Shown here: one piece after another, positions 44,866-52,938 of the stretch
Position numbering within the stretch: the stretch's first letter is position 1
Layout of the letters: each line of letters begins with the position of its first letter
Origin: Streptomyces cinnabarinus
Lineage (GTDB): Bacteria > Actinomycetota > Actinomycetes > Streptomycetales > Streptomycetaceae
Assembly (NCBI RefSeq): GCF_027270315.1
Contig: NZ_CP114413.1
Coordinates: 9,424,001 to 9,488,000 of the forward strand
Reading direction: 5' to 3'
Length of the DNA stretch: 64,000 nt
Notes under the pieces: model-generated
The model's input: only the letters and a program-made list of their open reading frames with translations
Database searches by the model: none
What the model was told of the DNA's origin: nothing
Made by a program: the position numbers and the translations under genes

Positions 44866-45318
44866 TCAGCCTTGTCCGTGCAGCAGATCAAGCAGCATGT
44901 CGATCCGCGGGGTCACCTCGATCCAGCCCTCAGGGCCGAGGTAGATCACCCGCGGGCTCTCCGCGTGCTCCCGGTAGTCCAGCGCGATGGGCATCTCGGC
45001 GCCGAGATCACCGATCAGGACTGCCTGGCGGGGACTGACGCCAAGGCTTGTCGCAGACGCGTCTCCAAAGACGTCTTGCAGAGCGGACTGCTGGAATGAC
45101 CTGTTCTGCCGTGTCATCGACGGCAGGTCGTAGAACATCGGGCCGTCCGGCTCGTCGCCGAAGACGCGTCGGAGGACCTCCGCGTCCTTCGGGCGCGTCC
45201 ACGATCCGTCCTCGATCGCGTCTGCCAGAGGTTTGGGAAGGGCCAGTCCGCCGATCTCTACCGTGCTGCTGGCTTCCCCCGGTCCGCCGACTGCTGCCGT
45301 GCCGTCGCCCTTGCTCAT
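44866..45318 (-). CDS. SUKH (SMI1/KNR4)-like protein, possible immunity protein
   Basis: A 150-residue acidic cytoplasmic protein. It begins with a low-complexity stretch, then LALPKPLADAIEDGSWTRPK, and the C-terminal part SPRQAVLIGDLGAEMPIALD, YREHAESPRVIYLGPEGWIE, VTPRIDMLLDLL. The last part, PIALDYR-x-PRVxYL-x-GWIEVxPxxxxLL, is the pattern of SUKH proteins that often act as immunity proteins or adaptor proteins. ATG 45318 is the best start. No toxin gene is next to it; relic transposases flank it on both sides. So the immunity role is an inference, and it may be an orphan. Confidence 0.7.
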   Translation of the reverse strand: MSKGDGTAAVGGPGEASSTVEIGGLALPKPLADAIEDGSWTRPKDAEVLRRVFGDEPDGPMFYDLPSMTRQNRSFQQSALQDVFGDASATSLGVSPRQAVLIGDLGAEMPIALDYREHAESPRVIYLGPEGWIEVTPRIDMLLDLLHGQG

Positions 45319-45439
45319 TCGCTCACTCTCGTCCCCGTGATACGCCCGATCTCGTCCTTGATCGACTGCCGGTGTTCCGTTGGGACCGCCGATCACCGAA
45401 GCTCACTTTCCTTTTCCTTCGCGGCCATGCTTACCGGCC

Positions 45440-45640
45440 GGGAGTGCGGCTGCCGGACTGGCTCGGTGCCATCGGGCAAAACGAGCTGCCCAGCCTGCAC
45501 ACTCTTACCGCCGGCATCGACCGAGACCGTGACGCCGTCTTCGCCGACCTCACCCTGGCCTGGAACTCGGGCGCCGTCGAAGGCCACGTCAACGGGATGA
45601 ACATGCTCAAGCGCCAGATGCTGGGCCGCGCTGGAGACGC
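45440..45640 (+). mobile_element. C-terminal fragment of an ISL3-family transposase
   Basis: About 60 codons read LTAGIDRDRDAVFADLTLAW, then NSGAVEGHVNGMNMLKRQML, GRAG. The SGxVEGxxNxxxxLKRxMxGRA ending is diagnostic of ISL3 transposases (third catalytic Glu region). The rest of the element is gone. The preceding open frame has no recognisable DDE motifs. Confidence 0.85.
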
Positions 45641-45799
45641 TGCCGGGTGTGCTGGGGGGGCCACATGCAGCTCCTCATCCCCGAGATCGAGCAGGCCGCC
45701 GCGCGGCTGCCCGGGGACGGCGTGCCCCGTTGCGTTGCGCTCGCCTGTGTCCGCGAGGCCCGCGGCACGGTTGCGGCCGACGAGCGGCACACCCGCTGA
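45640..45799 (+). pseudogene. Fragment of a DUF6415-type protein
   Basis: After the ISL3 fragment, the frame from 45664 reads MQLLIPEIEQAAARLPGDGV, then PRCVALACVREARGTVAADE and stops at 45799. This resembles the C-terminal core of a Streptomyces family I know as DUF6415 (LLxPEVExAAxxLPxDDVPRxCALACxxEAR). The preceding helices are missing, so it is a fragment. Confidence 0.6.
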
Positions 45800-45816
45800 G
45801 GGGCCACGGCGACGGC

Positions 45817-46209
45817 TCAGCTGCCGGCCCAGGTGTGCAGCAGGCGTGCCGTCTGTGCGACGCCCACCGTGCCGGCTGCGGTATCGCGGACCAGGGCCAC
45901 GGCGTCTTTGGGCTGATAGGTCAGACGGTGACCGTTGAGGGCGAGGTACGCCTCGCACGAGTGCCAGGCAAAGGCCTCGTTGGAGTGTTCCAGTGGGGGC
46001 AGCTTCACCAGTGTCTGAAGCAATGCCGCGGCCCGCAGGTACGCCGACCCGTAGATGTCACGGCCCATCGCGTGCGCATTGACACGCCCCACCGCCGCAA
46101 AGAGCGGCCCGTAGTCATCGAATTGGGGATCACCGTCGAGGAGCCCGGCCGCATGCAGCAGGAACGGCACATCCAAGGGCACTGGCTGCTCAGCATGGGG
46201 CTGGTTCAC
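45817..46209 (-). CDS. Fic/Doc-like toxin with a degenerate active site
   Basis: A 130-residue protein of the Streptomyces Fic/Doc-like group. The frame reads LDVPFLLHAAGLLDGDPQFD, DYGPLFAAVGRVNAHAMGRD, IYGSAYLRAAALLQTLVKLP, then HSNEAFAWHSCEAYLALNGH and the C-terminal AVALVRDTAAGTVGVAQTAR. In active Fic and Doc proteins the position before ...xLALNG carries HxFxx(G/A)NKR; here it is PLEHSNEAFAWHSCEAYLAL, so the catalytic signature is not recognisable. GTG 46209 overlaps the antitoxin stop by four bases (GTGA), the usual toxin-antitoxin coupling. It may act by another mechanism or be inactive. Confidence 0.75.
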   Translation of the reverse strand: MNQPHAEQPVPLDVPFLLHAAGLLDGDPQFDDYGPLFAAVGRVNAHAMGRDIYGSAYLRAAALLQTLVKLPPLEHSNEAFAWHSCEAYLALNGHRLTYQPKDAVALVRDTAAGTVGVAQTARLLHTWAGS

Positions 46210-46505
46210 GCGGCGTGACCCTGCTCCCCGGACTCAAGTGCCTGCCGCGCCTGCCGCTCGGCCTCCCGCTGTGCCGCTGAAGGGTCGACGATGCTCGGCT
46301 CGGCCGCGAACGCCGGGCCGGCGAAGGTCATCGAGTCCCGGAAGGCCGTGAGGAAGGCTTCCTCTACGGCGGTCGCCCGGGCGTAGGCCGCGGAGAGGAT
46401 GTACTCCTGCATGCTGACCCCTTCCTTCTTGGCGGCGGCCTCGATGGCGGCCCGCTGCTCGGGGTCCGGGAAGCGCAGGTTCATAGCCTTCGGTGAACTC
46501 GACAT
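46206..46505 (-). CDS. Ribbon-helix-helix-like antitoxin
   Basis: A 99-residue partner of the Fic/Doc-like protein. The N-terminus MNLRFPDPEQRAAIEAAAKK, then EGVSMQEYILSAAYARATAV fits an RHH/CopG DNA-binding domain (beta strand, then two helices). The C-terminal part (AAEPSIVDPSAAQREAERQA) is likely disordered until bound to the toxin. ATG 46505 is directly preceded by the operator; ATG 46484, with GAAGG before it, is an equally good start and gives 92 residues. Three GGTACC units abut the gene, consistent with autorepression. Confidence 0.78.
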   Translation of the reverse strand: MSSSPKAMNLRFPDPEQRAAIEAAAKKEGVSMQEYILSAAYARATAVEEAFLTAFRDSMTFAGPAFAAEPSIVDPSAAQREAERQARQALESGEQGHAA

Positions 46506-46529
46506 GGTACCGACGGTACCAGTGGTACC
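46506..46529 (-). promoter_or_regulatory. Triple GGTACC operator of the toxin-antitoxin pair
   Basis: GGTACC occurs at 46506-46511, 46515-46520 and 46524-46529, a strict nine-base period. Each unit is a palindrome, and the row lies directly before the antitoxin reading frame. Tandem palindromes on one helix face every nine to ten bases are typical of RHH operators. Confidence 0.75.
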
Positions 46530-46761
46530 GATCCGCTGTCACACCGCGGCCCTGGCCTGGGAAGCCGCCCCGCAAGGAGACGGCGCCGAGCGGGTCGCTC
46601 CGGCTCGCGTCAATGGCGCCGTCGGGCCGGTTGCAGAAGGGGATGAACGCCCGGCGCCAGCGGGGATGGCAGTCCGTCCAGTGGCCGGGCTCGATCGGAT
46701 GGCCGACGATCATGGTGCTCCGGTGGGGGAGTCTGCTGCTGTTGTCGGGGGCCTAGCTGGA

Positions 46762-47235
46762 ACCGTGAGCACGTCTGGGCGCAGTCCCATGGTGGCTTCG
46801 GTACCTGGGCCGGTCCGGGCACTGACCTGCACCATCTGCACCCGGAGGACGTGTCGGTCGACAGCGTCCGCGGTAACGAGGACTTCGACATCGGCGGCAG
46901 CAGCTTCACCAACTCCGGTGGCAGCCTGACCGACTCCAACCCCTTTCGGGCCCCGCGACGCCGTCAAGGGCGACGTGGCCCGCATGATCCTCTGCATGGC
47001 CGTCCGCTACGAGGGCGACGACAGCTGGCCGAACCTGGAGCCCAACGACGCGGTCACCAACCGGAGCGTGCCATGCCACGGCCGGCTCTCGGTCCTGAAG
47101 GCATGGAACGACGAGGACCCGCCGGACGCCTTCGAGGAGCGCCGCAACCAGCTCATCCACACCAACTACCAGGGCAACCGGAACCCGTTCATCGACCACC
47201 CGGAATGGGTCGGGGCGATCTGGTGGATCCACGCA
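46762..47235 (+). pseudogene. Remnant of an endonuclease I (NucM/EndA) family nuclease
   Basis: The frame opens with WNREHVWAQSHGGFGTWAGP, then GTDLHHLHPEDVSVDSVRGN. This is the beta-beta-alpha-Me (His-Me) nuclease core with the catalytic His of REHVW and the metal-binding HHLxP. After a one-base frame change near 46947 it continues DAVKGDVARMILCMAVRYEG, then DEDPPDAFEERRNQLIHTNY, QGNRNPFIDHPEWVGAIW. The N-terminal signal peptide and first domain are missing. The shift and the missing start make it a relic of a secreted DNase. Confidence 0.78.
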
Positions 47236-47396
47236 CAGGGCGGGTCGGGCGCCCCGGTTCCACTCGGCCCCGGCCCGCCTCACCACCTGCCCCGCGGCTC
47301 GAAGAGAGCGGGGATGTCGTGCGTTGCCGCTCAACGACCGGATGAAGGACGGGGATTGATTTCTTCCGCCCTCTGGTCCGGACAGAATGAGCGGCT

Positions 47397-48482
47397 ATGA
47401 CTTCTCTCGTTTCCATCCGCGGGCTGTTGCCTCCGCACCGCTACGCCCAGAGCGAGTTCGCGGACGCGGCACTGGCCCACCGGCCAGACCCTTTCCCGGC
47501 CGGGCCGAAGACGGTGAGTCATGCCGCGGCACGCCGGATGTTCGCCAACTCCGGCGTGCAACACCGTCATACGGTCCAGCCCTTGACCGACTCCTTCCGC
47601 CTGACCTCCGCGGCACGAGCGAGTCGGCTGCAGCGCGAGAAGATCGTCGAGTACGGTGCCGCCGCGCTGACAGACGCGCTCACGGACGCCGGTCTGCGCC
47701 CGAACGAGGTGGATCTCTTGGTGACCACGTCGTGCATGGCCATCGGCTCCCCGCCCTGGGACCTTGACGTGGCTCGACTGGCCGGGCTCCGCAGCGATGT
47801 GCAACGACTGCCGCTGCTCGAGATGGGCTGCGCCGGAGGCGTGGCGCTGGTAGCCCGCATGCATCAGCATCTGAAGGGCAACCTGGGGCAGATCGCCGTC
47901 GGTGTCGCCTCCGAGGCGCCGACCGTGATGGCCGGGCAGAGCACCAAAGCCTTCAGCCGACTCGTCGAATGGGCGCTCTTCGGCGATGGCAGCGCAGCGG
48001 TCGTGATGACCGGCGCCGATCGCTGCGTCCCAGCGGCCCGCTCGCCGCGCGTCGTCGACGCCATGAGCATGCTGCTGCCCGACTCCTCCGGCTTCACGGG
48101 CTGGAGGGTCGCCGAAGACGGCATCGAGACCTTCCTCGGCCCCGGGCTGCCCGCCCTGGTGGAGACCTTCGCGCCCCCGGCCGTGGAACGCCTGCTGTCC
48201 CGTCACCAGTTGACGGTCGACGACGTCGGCGTATGGGTCTGCCATCCCGGAAGCGCCCTGGTCATCGACGGGTTCGGCAAAGGGCTGTCCCTCGCGGACG
48301 ACACCATGGCCCTGTCCCGGTCGGTACTCGCGCGCAACGGGAACATCTTCTCCGCCGGCACCCTGCACATACTGGCCGACGCCATCAAGACCGCGTCCCC
48401 GGCGGGTGACTGGGGCGTGGTGGCGGCCTTCGGGCCCGGCATCGTCGCCGAACTCGTGCTGCTGCGCTGGGACGGAAGGTGA
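47397..48482 (+). CDS. Type III polyketide synthase (chalcone/stilbene synthase-like)
   Basis: A 361-residue thiolase-fold enzyme that condenses malonyl-CoA units on an acyl-CoA starter. The triad is visible: Cys145 in LEMGCAGGVALVARM, His283 in VWVCHPGSALVIDG and Asn316 in NGNIFSAGTLHILAD. The mid motif FGDGSAAVVM is conserved. Length and residue order match type III PKS better than FabH, because the histidine sits in WVCHPG rather than HQAN. ATG 47397 has only a weak ribosome binding site. It stands alone, with no tailoring genes; the downstream neighbour is a TPP-enzyme relic. Streptomyces homologues make naphthalene, resorcinol or alkylpyrone products; the product here cannot be predicted. 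Confidence 0.85.
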   Translation: MTSLVSIRGLLPPHRYAQSEFADAALAHRPDPFPAGPKTVSHAAARRMFANSGVQHRHTVQPLTDSFRLTSAARASRLQREKIVEYGAAALTDALTDAGLRPNEVDLLVTTSCMAIGSPPWDLDVARLAGLRSDVQRLPLLEMGCAGGVALVARMHQHLKGNLGQIAVGVASEAPTVMAGQSTKAFSRLVEWALFGDGSAAVVMTGADRCVPAARSPRVVDAMSMLLPDSSGFTGWRVAEDGIETFLGPGLPALVETFAPPAVERLLSRHQLTVDDVGVWVCHPGSALVIDGFGKGLSLADDTMALSRSVLARNGNIFSAGTLHILADAIKTASPAGDWGVVAAFGPGIVAELVLLRWDGR

Positions 48483-48485
48483 TAC

Positions 48486-48800
48486 TCAGCCGGGGTGTGT
48501 CGGCGCGAACATCCGCAGCACCGCCGGGAGTACGACCACCGAGGGGCCCGGTGCCGCGAGCGCCTTCGCCAGGTCCGCCTCCAGCGTCGAAGGCGTGGTC
48601 CGCACTCCCGGAACGCCGAAGGACTCGGCCGGCGCCACATGGTCCGGGCGGGTCAGCTCGGTGGCCGTGGCCTGGCCGAAGGTGTCCGTCATGTACTCGC
48701 GCAGGATGCTGTAGCCGCCGTCGTCGACGATCAGCCAGGTGACGTTCAGGTCGTACTGGCGGGCAGTCGCCAGCTCCGCGATGGCGTGCGGGGAAAATCC
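48486..48800 (-). pseudogene. C-terminal remnant of a thiamine-pyrophosphate decarboxylase
   Basis: About 100 codons read ELATARQYDLNVTWLIVDDG, then GYSILREYMTDTFGQATATE and ESFGVPGVRTTPSTLEADLA. This is the TPP-binding C-terminal domain of acetolactate-synthase or benzoylformate-decarboxylase type enzymes (xELATAxxYxLxxxxxIxxDGGYxxLxE). The two preceding domains and the GDG...N cofactor motif are missing. It converges with the type III PKS gene, three bases apart, and was probably truncated by a rearrangement. Confidence 0.78.
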
Positions 48801-49043
48801 CGTTGAGTTGAGCGCGTAGGCGGTTGATGGACCGCGTCCGCGCCCGCGGGTCTGGTTGTTCGGTGTTTCGCTCGCCTCGTTTTCGTAACAGAGTGTGCCT
48901 TTGTCGGGGCGGAGAGTTGTCGGGAGTTTAGTGTGATCGATGCTGCGGCCGACAGTTCGGGGCTTTTTGGGGGTCGGGGGCGGCACGAGGATCTGGTTTG
49001 GGTGCGGGGCGGAGCTCCCGCGTGAGTTGGGGGGTGTAGGGCT

Positions 49044-49490
49044 GTGGACTGGTTGAACGATGTCCCGGGGCTGGCGGCGTTCTGCGGGACGACGGTGCTT
49101 GCGGCGGCGCTGAATCACGGCTACAACGCCGGGGTGCTCCGGTTCACCCGGTGTCTGGGCCGGGGTGACACCGGGCGCGAGAGTGAGGTGGAGGCGAGCT
49201 GGGAGGAGACGCTGGCCGCACTGGACGCAGCATCGGACGATGATGAGCGCGAGCGGGTGCGTGCGGAGCACGCGCGGAGGTGGACGGCGGAGTTCGCCGG
49301 GATGCTGCAGCGGATGGAACCCGCCGAGCGGGGCCGGGTGGCTGCTGAAGCGCGGGCGCTGGCGCGGGAGTTCGCCATCGGCGGCGGGTCGGCAGGGGCG
49401 GGCGTGGCCAACCATTTCCATGGTGGATCCCCTGTGGTCGTGAACGGCGCGCACGGCCGTGCGGTGGTCAACTTCGGGACGGCCGGGTGA
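49044..49490 (+). CDS. Small helical protein paired with a NACHT NTPase (candidate amyloid-signalling effector)
   Basis: A 148-residue protein of unknown family. The N-terminus is hydrophobic (PGLAAFCGTTVLAAALNHGY, possibly a membrane or pore segment). A charged helical region follows (about 45-110, ESEVEASWEETLAALDAASD, then ARALAREFAIGG). The tail, residues 123-144, is NHFHGGSPVVVNGAHGRAVV. This is similar in pattern to the first residues of the next protein, NNFFRPAVVLNGQGSHAEIH. The stop overlaps the start of the NACHT gene by four bases (GTGA). A helical effector ending in the same short motif that begins an adjacent NLR is the layout known for bacterial amyloid signalling motifs (BASS). 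The start is GTG 49044. Confidence 0.75.
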   Translation: MDWLNDVPGLAAFCGTTVLAAALNHGYNAGVLRFTRCLGRGDTGRESEVEASWEETLAALDAASDDDERERVRAEHARRWTAEFAGMLQRMEPAERGRVAAEARALAREFAIGGGSAGAGVANHFHGGSPVVVNGAHGRAVVNFGTAG

Positions 49491-51499
49491 TCAACAACTT
49501 CTTCAGGCCCGCGGTCGTGCTGAACGGCCAGGGCAGTCATGCCGAGATTCACTACACGAGCGTCACGATCACCGAGAGCGGGCTGGATGAGGCCGCCAAC
49601 CAGCTGGCTGATGCGGTAGCCGGGCACTGGAACCGGGAGGCGGGCAGCCGGCGGCTGCTCAAGAGCCAGGTGCCCGTGCACTGGAGGGTGAGCCGGCACC
49701 GGCTCACGACCCGGGTCGCCGCTGCCACGGCCGAGCGGGGCTCGCCGAGGTTCCCGCCGCTGCCCGGTCTCGCTCCGGTGACCGAGGAGAGTCTGCGCGC
49801 GGGCGGCAGCCTGGCCGATCTGCACCGGGTGTACGGGGGCCTGGCCTCGGGGCGTGTGATGATCGTCGGGCCAGCTGCGGCGGGCAAGACGTCGGCCGCG
49901 GTCGTGCTGCTGCGCGCTGCGCTGGAGCACCGCGCGGAGCCGGCGAGCATGCCGTACAGGTCAGGGATCCCGGTACCGGTACTGGTGACGCTGGACGGCT
50001 GGGCGCCGGACGACGCCAAGAGGGACGTGGTCGACTGGGCGGTCGAGCGGCTGTCCAGCATGCACAAGGGGCACAGGTATCTCCGCCCGTTACTGGACAC
50101 CGGCCGGATCGCGTTGTTTGTCGACGGTTTCGACGAGGTCGGTGAGGAGGTACGGGCCCTGGCGGTGGCCGCGTTGGAGTCCGCCCCGTTCCGTGTCGTC
50201 CTGATCTCCCGCACCGAGGAGGCCGCGCACACGGCCGAGCGGGAGCTGCCGGCAGGCGCCGTGGCCCTGGAGCTCGATCCGGTGCGGCCCGCCGACGCCG
50301 CCGAGTACCTCCTGGACTCGCTGGACGACCCGGCTCCCGCGGCTTGGCAGAAGCTTGTCCGGCAGCTGCTGGAGGAGCCGGACAGCGCGGTGGCCCGTGC
50401 CCTGGCCGATCCCCTCACGGTGAGCCTGCTGGCGGAGGTCTACGCGCCCCACGGGCCGGTCGAGGAGGTGCTCGGCCTGGCCGACGCCGATGCCATCCGG
50501 GACCACCTGCTCGATCACGCGGTCGCTGCGGCCTACACCAGGAAGCCGCGGCCCCGTGGGTGCCGCCCCTACGCCCCCGAGACGGCCGAACGGACGCTGC
50601 GGTATCTCGCCACGAGGCTCACCGAGGAGGACACCACGGTCCTGTGCTGGTGGCGGATTCCGTCCTGGCCGGGGCAGCGGTCACGGGCGTGGTTCACGGG
50701 GACCGCTGTCACCGTGGTCTACCTGACGGTCGTCGTCCTCGCACTGACAGCGTGGATCGGACCGTTGTGGGCCGCGGGCGCCGCCCTGATGGGGTGGACC
50801 CTGGGCACTGTCGATGCTGGCATCCGCATGTCCCGGCTCCACCATGAGCAGCAGCTGACCAGCGCTGGCTGGCGGGATGTCCTGCCCGTCCTGGCGGTCT
50901 TGGGCGGTCTGTTCGACTGGATCGTGGTGAGTGGGGTGGCCTGGTTCGGGCTGCGTTTCGCCGGGTATCCGCAGAACCTGCTGTGGTGCTGCCTGCTGGG
51001 GCTGCCGTTCGGATTCGGCGGCATGCTGATGCGGGGGCGTGCCGCCGACCTGGTGGCCAGGACCATCGTGGCACCCTTCCCGTTGGCACGCCGTGCACGT
51101 GAATGGATCCCCGAGCTGGAGACCGCGACGAGGGTGCTGGGTCCCAGGGACGTCTGGCGCCATCACACGCGCATGCTGTTCCCCCTCGGACTGCTGGCCG
51201 GGGGCGCCGTGGGCCTGTACGCGGGGGTGCTGGCGGCGACTTCGAACGGAGCGGGATTCGGTCTCGCCCTCGGCGTTGCTGTAGGCATCGGCCATGCCCT
51301 CATGGCCGGCGTTCTCAGCAATGCGGCCATCGCCACCGCCCTCACCGGTGTACAGCTCTCCGTCCGCGAGGGCACACCCCTGCGCCTGATGGCCTTCCTG
51401 GACGATGCGCACCGGCGTGGTCTGCTGCGGGCGAGCGGGCCCGCGTACGAGTTCCGGCATGTACGGCTCCAGGAGCGGCTGGCCCGCCGGCCGCAGTGA
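49487..51499 (+). CDS. Membrane-anchored NACHT-domain STAND NTPase (NLR-like)
   Basis: A 670-residue predicted signalling NTPase. Residues 1-30 contain the motif shared with the upstream protein. The NACHT domain has Walker A GPAAAGKT at 128-135, Walker B IALFVDGFDEV at about 208-218 and a sensor-like VVLISRTEEAAHTAE. A winged-helix/helical part ends near DHAVAAAYTRKPRPRG (about 350). The C-terminal half has six or seven hydrophobic segments, for example VTVVYLTVVVLALTAWIGPL, VLAVLGGLFDWIVVSGVAWF, LLWCCLLGLPFGFGGMLM and LFPLGLLAGGAVGLYAGVLA. It lacks clear LRR, TPR or WD40 repeats. It could sense membrane or phage-induced damage and trigger the small partner. Anti-phage function is an inference from known bNACHT proteins. 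Confidence 0.88.
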   Translation: MINNFFRPAVVLNGQGSHAEIHYTSVTITESGLDEAANQLADAVAGHWNREAGSRRLLKSQVPVHWRVSRHRLTTRVAAATAERGSPRFPPLPGLAPVTEESLRAGGSLADLHRVYGGLASGRVMIVGPAAAGKTSAAVVLLRAALEHRAEPASMPYRSGIPVPVLVTLDGWAPDDAKRDVVDWAVERLSSMHKGHRYLRPLLDTGRIALFVDGFDEVGEEVRALAVAALESAPFRVVLISRTEEAAHTAERELPAGAVALELDPVRPADAAEYLLDSLDDPAPAAWQKLVRQLLEEPDSAVARALADPLTVSLLAEVYAPHGPVEEVLGLADADAIRDHLLDHAVAAAYTRKPRPRGCRPYAPETAERTLRYLATRLTEEDTTVLCWWRIPSWPGQRSRAWFTGTAVTVVYLTVVVLALTAWIGPLWAAGAALMGWTLGTVDAGIRMSRLHHEQQLTSAGWRDVLPVLAVLGGLFDWIVVSGVAWFGLRFAGYPQNLLWCCLLGLPFGFGGMLMRGRAADLVARTIVAPFPLARRAREWIPELETATRVLGPRDVWRHHTRMLFPLGLLAGGAVGLYAGVLAATSNGAGFGLALGVAVGIGHALMAGVLSNAAIATALTGVQLSVREGTPLRLMAFLDDAHRRGLLRASGPAYEFRHVRLQERLARRPQ

Positions 51500-51721
51500 T
51501 CAGGTGGGTGCCGCGTCCTGCCGGGCCTGCCTGGGTGTTCGCGCCGGGTGTGCATGGCGTCGCTGGTCACGACGGCGCCTGCCGGGTCGGCGACGGTGTC
51601 CGGCAGTGGCTGGATGCAGGTGATCTCGTTCGTCTTCTCGCCGACACCGGCCGGCTGGAGAACGGAAGAGCGCCCTTGGCCCTTTTGAGGGCTCTGGCCG
51701 CAGTACCGTGAACCCTCAGGT

Positions 51722-52150
51722 CAGCGGCGGGACATGGAGATGTCGAGGGCTGTGTCCAGGGTTTTGTTGAGCGGGTAGTCCCACGCGCAGACGTATTCGA
51801 CGGCCTGGCCGCCGGTGCCGGCGTTGGACCGGAGCAGCCCCAGCAGGCGGTTGTTCTCTTCCGGGGTGTCGGGTGGTGCCGCGGACGTCGTGGACGGCCG
51901 CTGCGAGTTCGTGGGCGTCGGACATCGGCCACCACTGGATGGCGTGGTGCGGCTGGACCCCGCGCTTGCGGCTGGTCGAGGCGCCGTAGGAAGACCAGAC
52001 GTGCTCGCCGGCGGTCAGCATCGTGGCGGCGGCGGACATCTCGCCTTGGTGATGGGCGAGGCAGAGGCGCATCCGGTCGTCGTTGTCGGCCTTCTTGAAC
52101 GGTGCGGCTGCTGAGGGCTTCTGATGTGTCGTTTCGCTCAGCGACGGCAA
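51722..52150 (-). pseudogene. Hypothetical gene with a frameshift
   Basis: I do not recognise the family. The first frame, from a possible TTG at 52150, reads TTHQKPSAAAPFKKADNDDR, then MRLCLAHHQGEMSAAATMLT and YGASTSRKRGVQPHHAIQWW. After a frame change near 51880 the text continues PDTPEENNRLLGLLRSNAGT, GGQAVEYVCAWDYPLNKTLD, TALDISMSRR and stops at 51722. GC3 bias switches frames at the same place, supporting a single indel in one real gene of about 140 codons. It lies between the NACHT gene and a YdeI-type relic. Confidence 0.55.
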
Positions 52151-52227
52151 GTAAGGCGGTTGGTGGCTGCCGGGGCCGCAGGCGCCGGGGGTCCAGGGCA
52201 GTACACGGCCGCGGTCCCTCTGCGTGA

Positions 52228-52905
52228 CTACGGGTGCGGCTTTTCGCCTTTCGCCGGCATGGCTGTGTATTTTTCGATGCGGCGTGCCCGGGTGTGGGTT
52301 TTCTTGGTGTCCTGGATCCGGTGCAGGATCGCGTGGAGGTTGTGCCGGTCGAGTGTCTGAAAGAACGCCACCGCGGCCGGGTCGGCGGTCAGGGCTGCCG
52401 TCAGGTCGTCCGGCACCGTGGCGGTCCTCGCGCCGTCGTAGGCCGCCGCCCGGCGGCCGTCTGCCGTGCGTTGGTCGGCTTCGGCCTGTCCCGGCGGACG
52501 CATCCGGCCCTGCTCGTTCAGGGCGGCTGCCTTGTCCCGGTTGGTTTTGGACCAGTTGCTGCGTGGCGTGCGCGGGGTGAACTGCTGGAGTCACCACTGG
52601 TCGTCGAAGGTGGCTTTCTGGCCGTCGGTCCAGCCGTGGCAGAGTAGTGCCGCGTCGAGTGCCTGGGCGTAGTCCAGCGCGGCGGTTGCGGGGCCCTTCT
52701 TGCGTAGCTTGAGCCGGATGCCGGGCGAGACGGCGTGGTTCTCGCCGAGCCAGGCCTGGAATGCCTCGGCGGATGCGAAGGCGACGGTCTCCACGTCCTG
52801 GGTCGCCCCGGCAGCGGACCGCACCCGGCCGATGGTCATGAGGCATTCCGGAGGCTTTTGAACAGTGATGCGGCCCGAAGGGTCATCGCTGCGCGCGGCC
52901 GTCAT
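52228..52905 (-). pseudogene. YdeI/OmpD-associated (bacteriocin-protection) family gene with in-frame stop
   Basis: The N-terminal half reads VETVAFASAEAFQAWLGENH, then GIRLKLRKKGPATAALDYAQ and CHGWTDGQKATFDDQW. A TGA at about 52588-52590 replaces the second Trp of the family's DDxWWLQxFTPR motif. The frame then goes on unbroken: LQQFTPRTPRSNWSKTNRDK, then DDLTAALTADPAAVAFFQTL and RRIEKYTAMPAKGEKPHP to the stop before 52228. Apart from the nonsense codon it looks intact. Family members are about 190-200 residues and of unclear function. A recent point mutation or an error in the read could explain this. Confidence 0.82.
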
Positions 52906-52938
52906 GGTGATGGCGGGTGTGGTTGCGATGCCGTGGGG

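Noticed and set aside
48885..49043. Promoter of the NACHT pair
   Set aside because: TAGTGT at 48929-48934 could be a -10 box, but no -35 hexamer stands at a sensible spacing, so no promoter was called.
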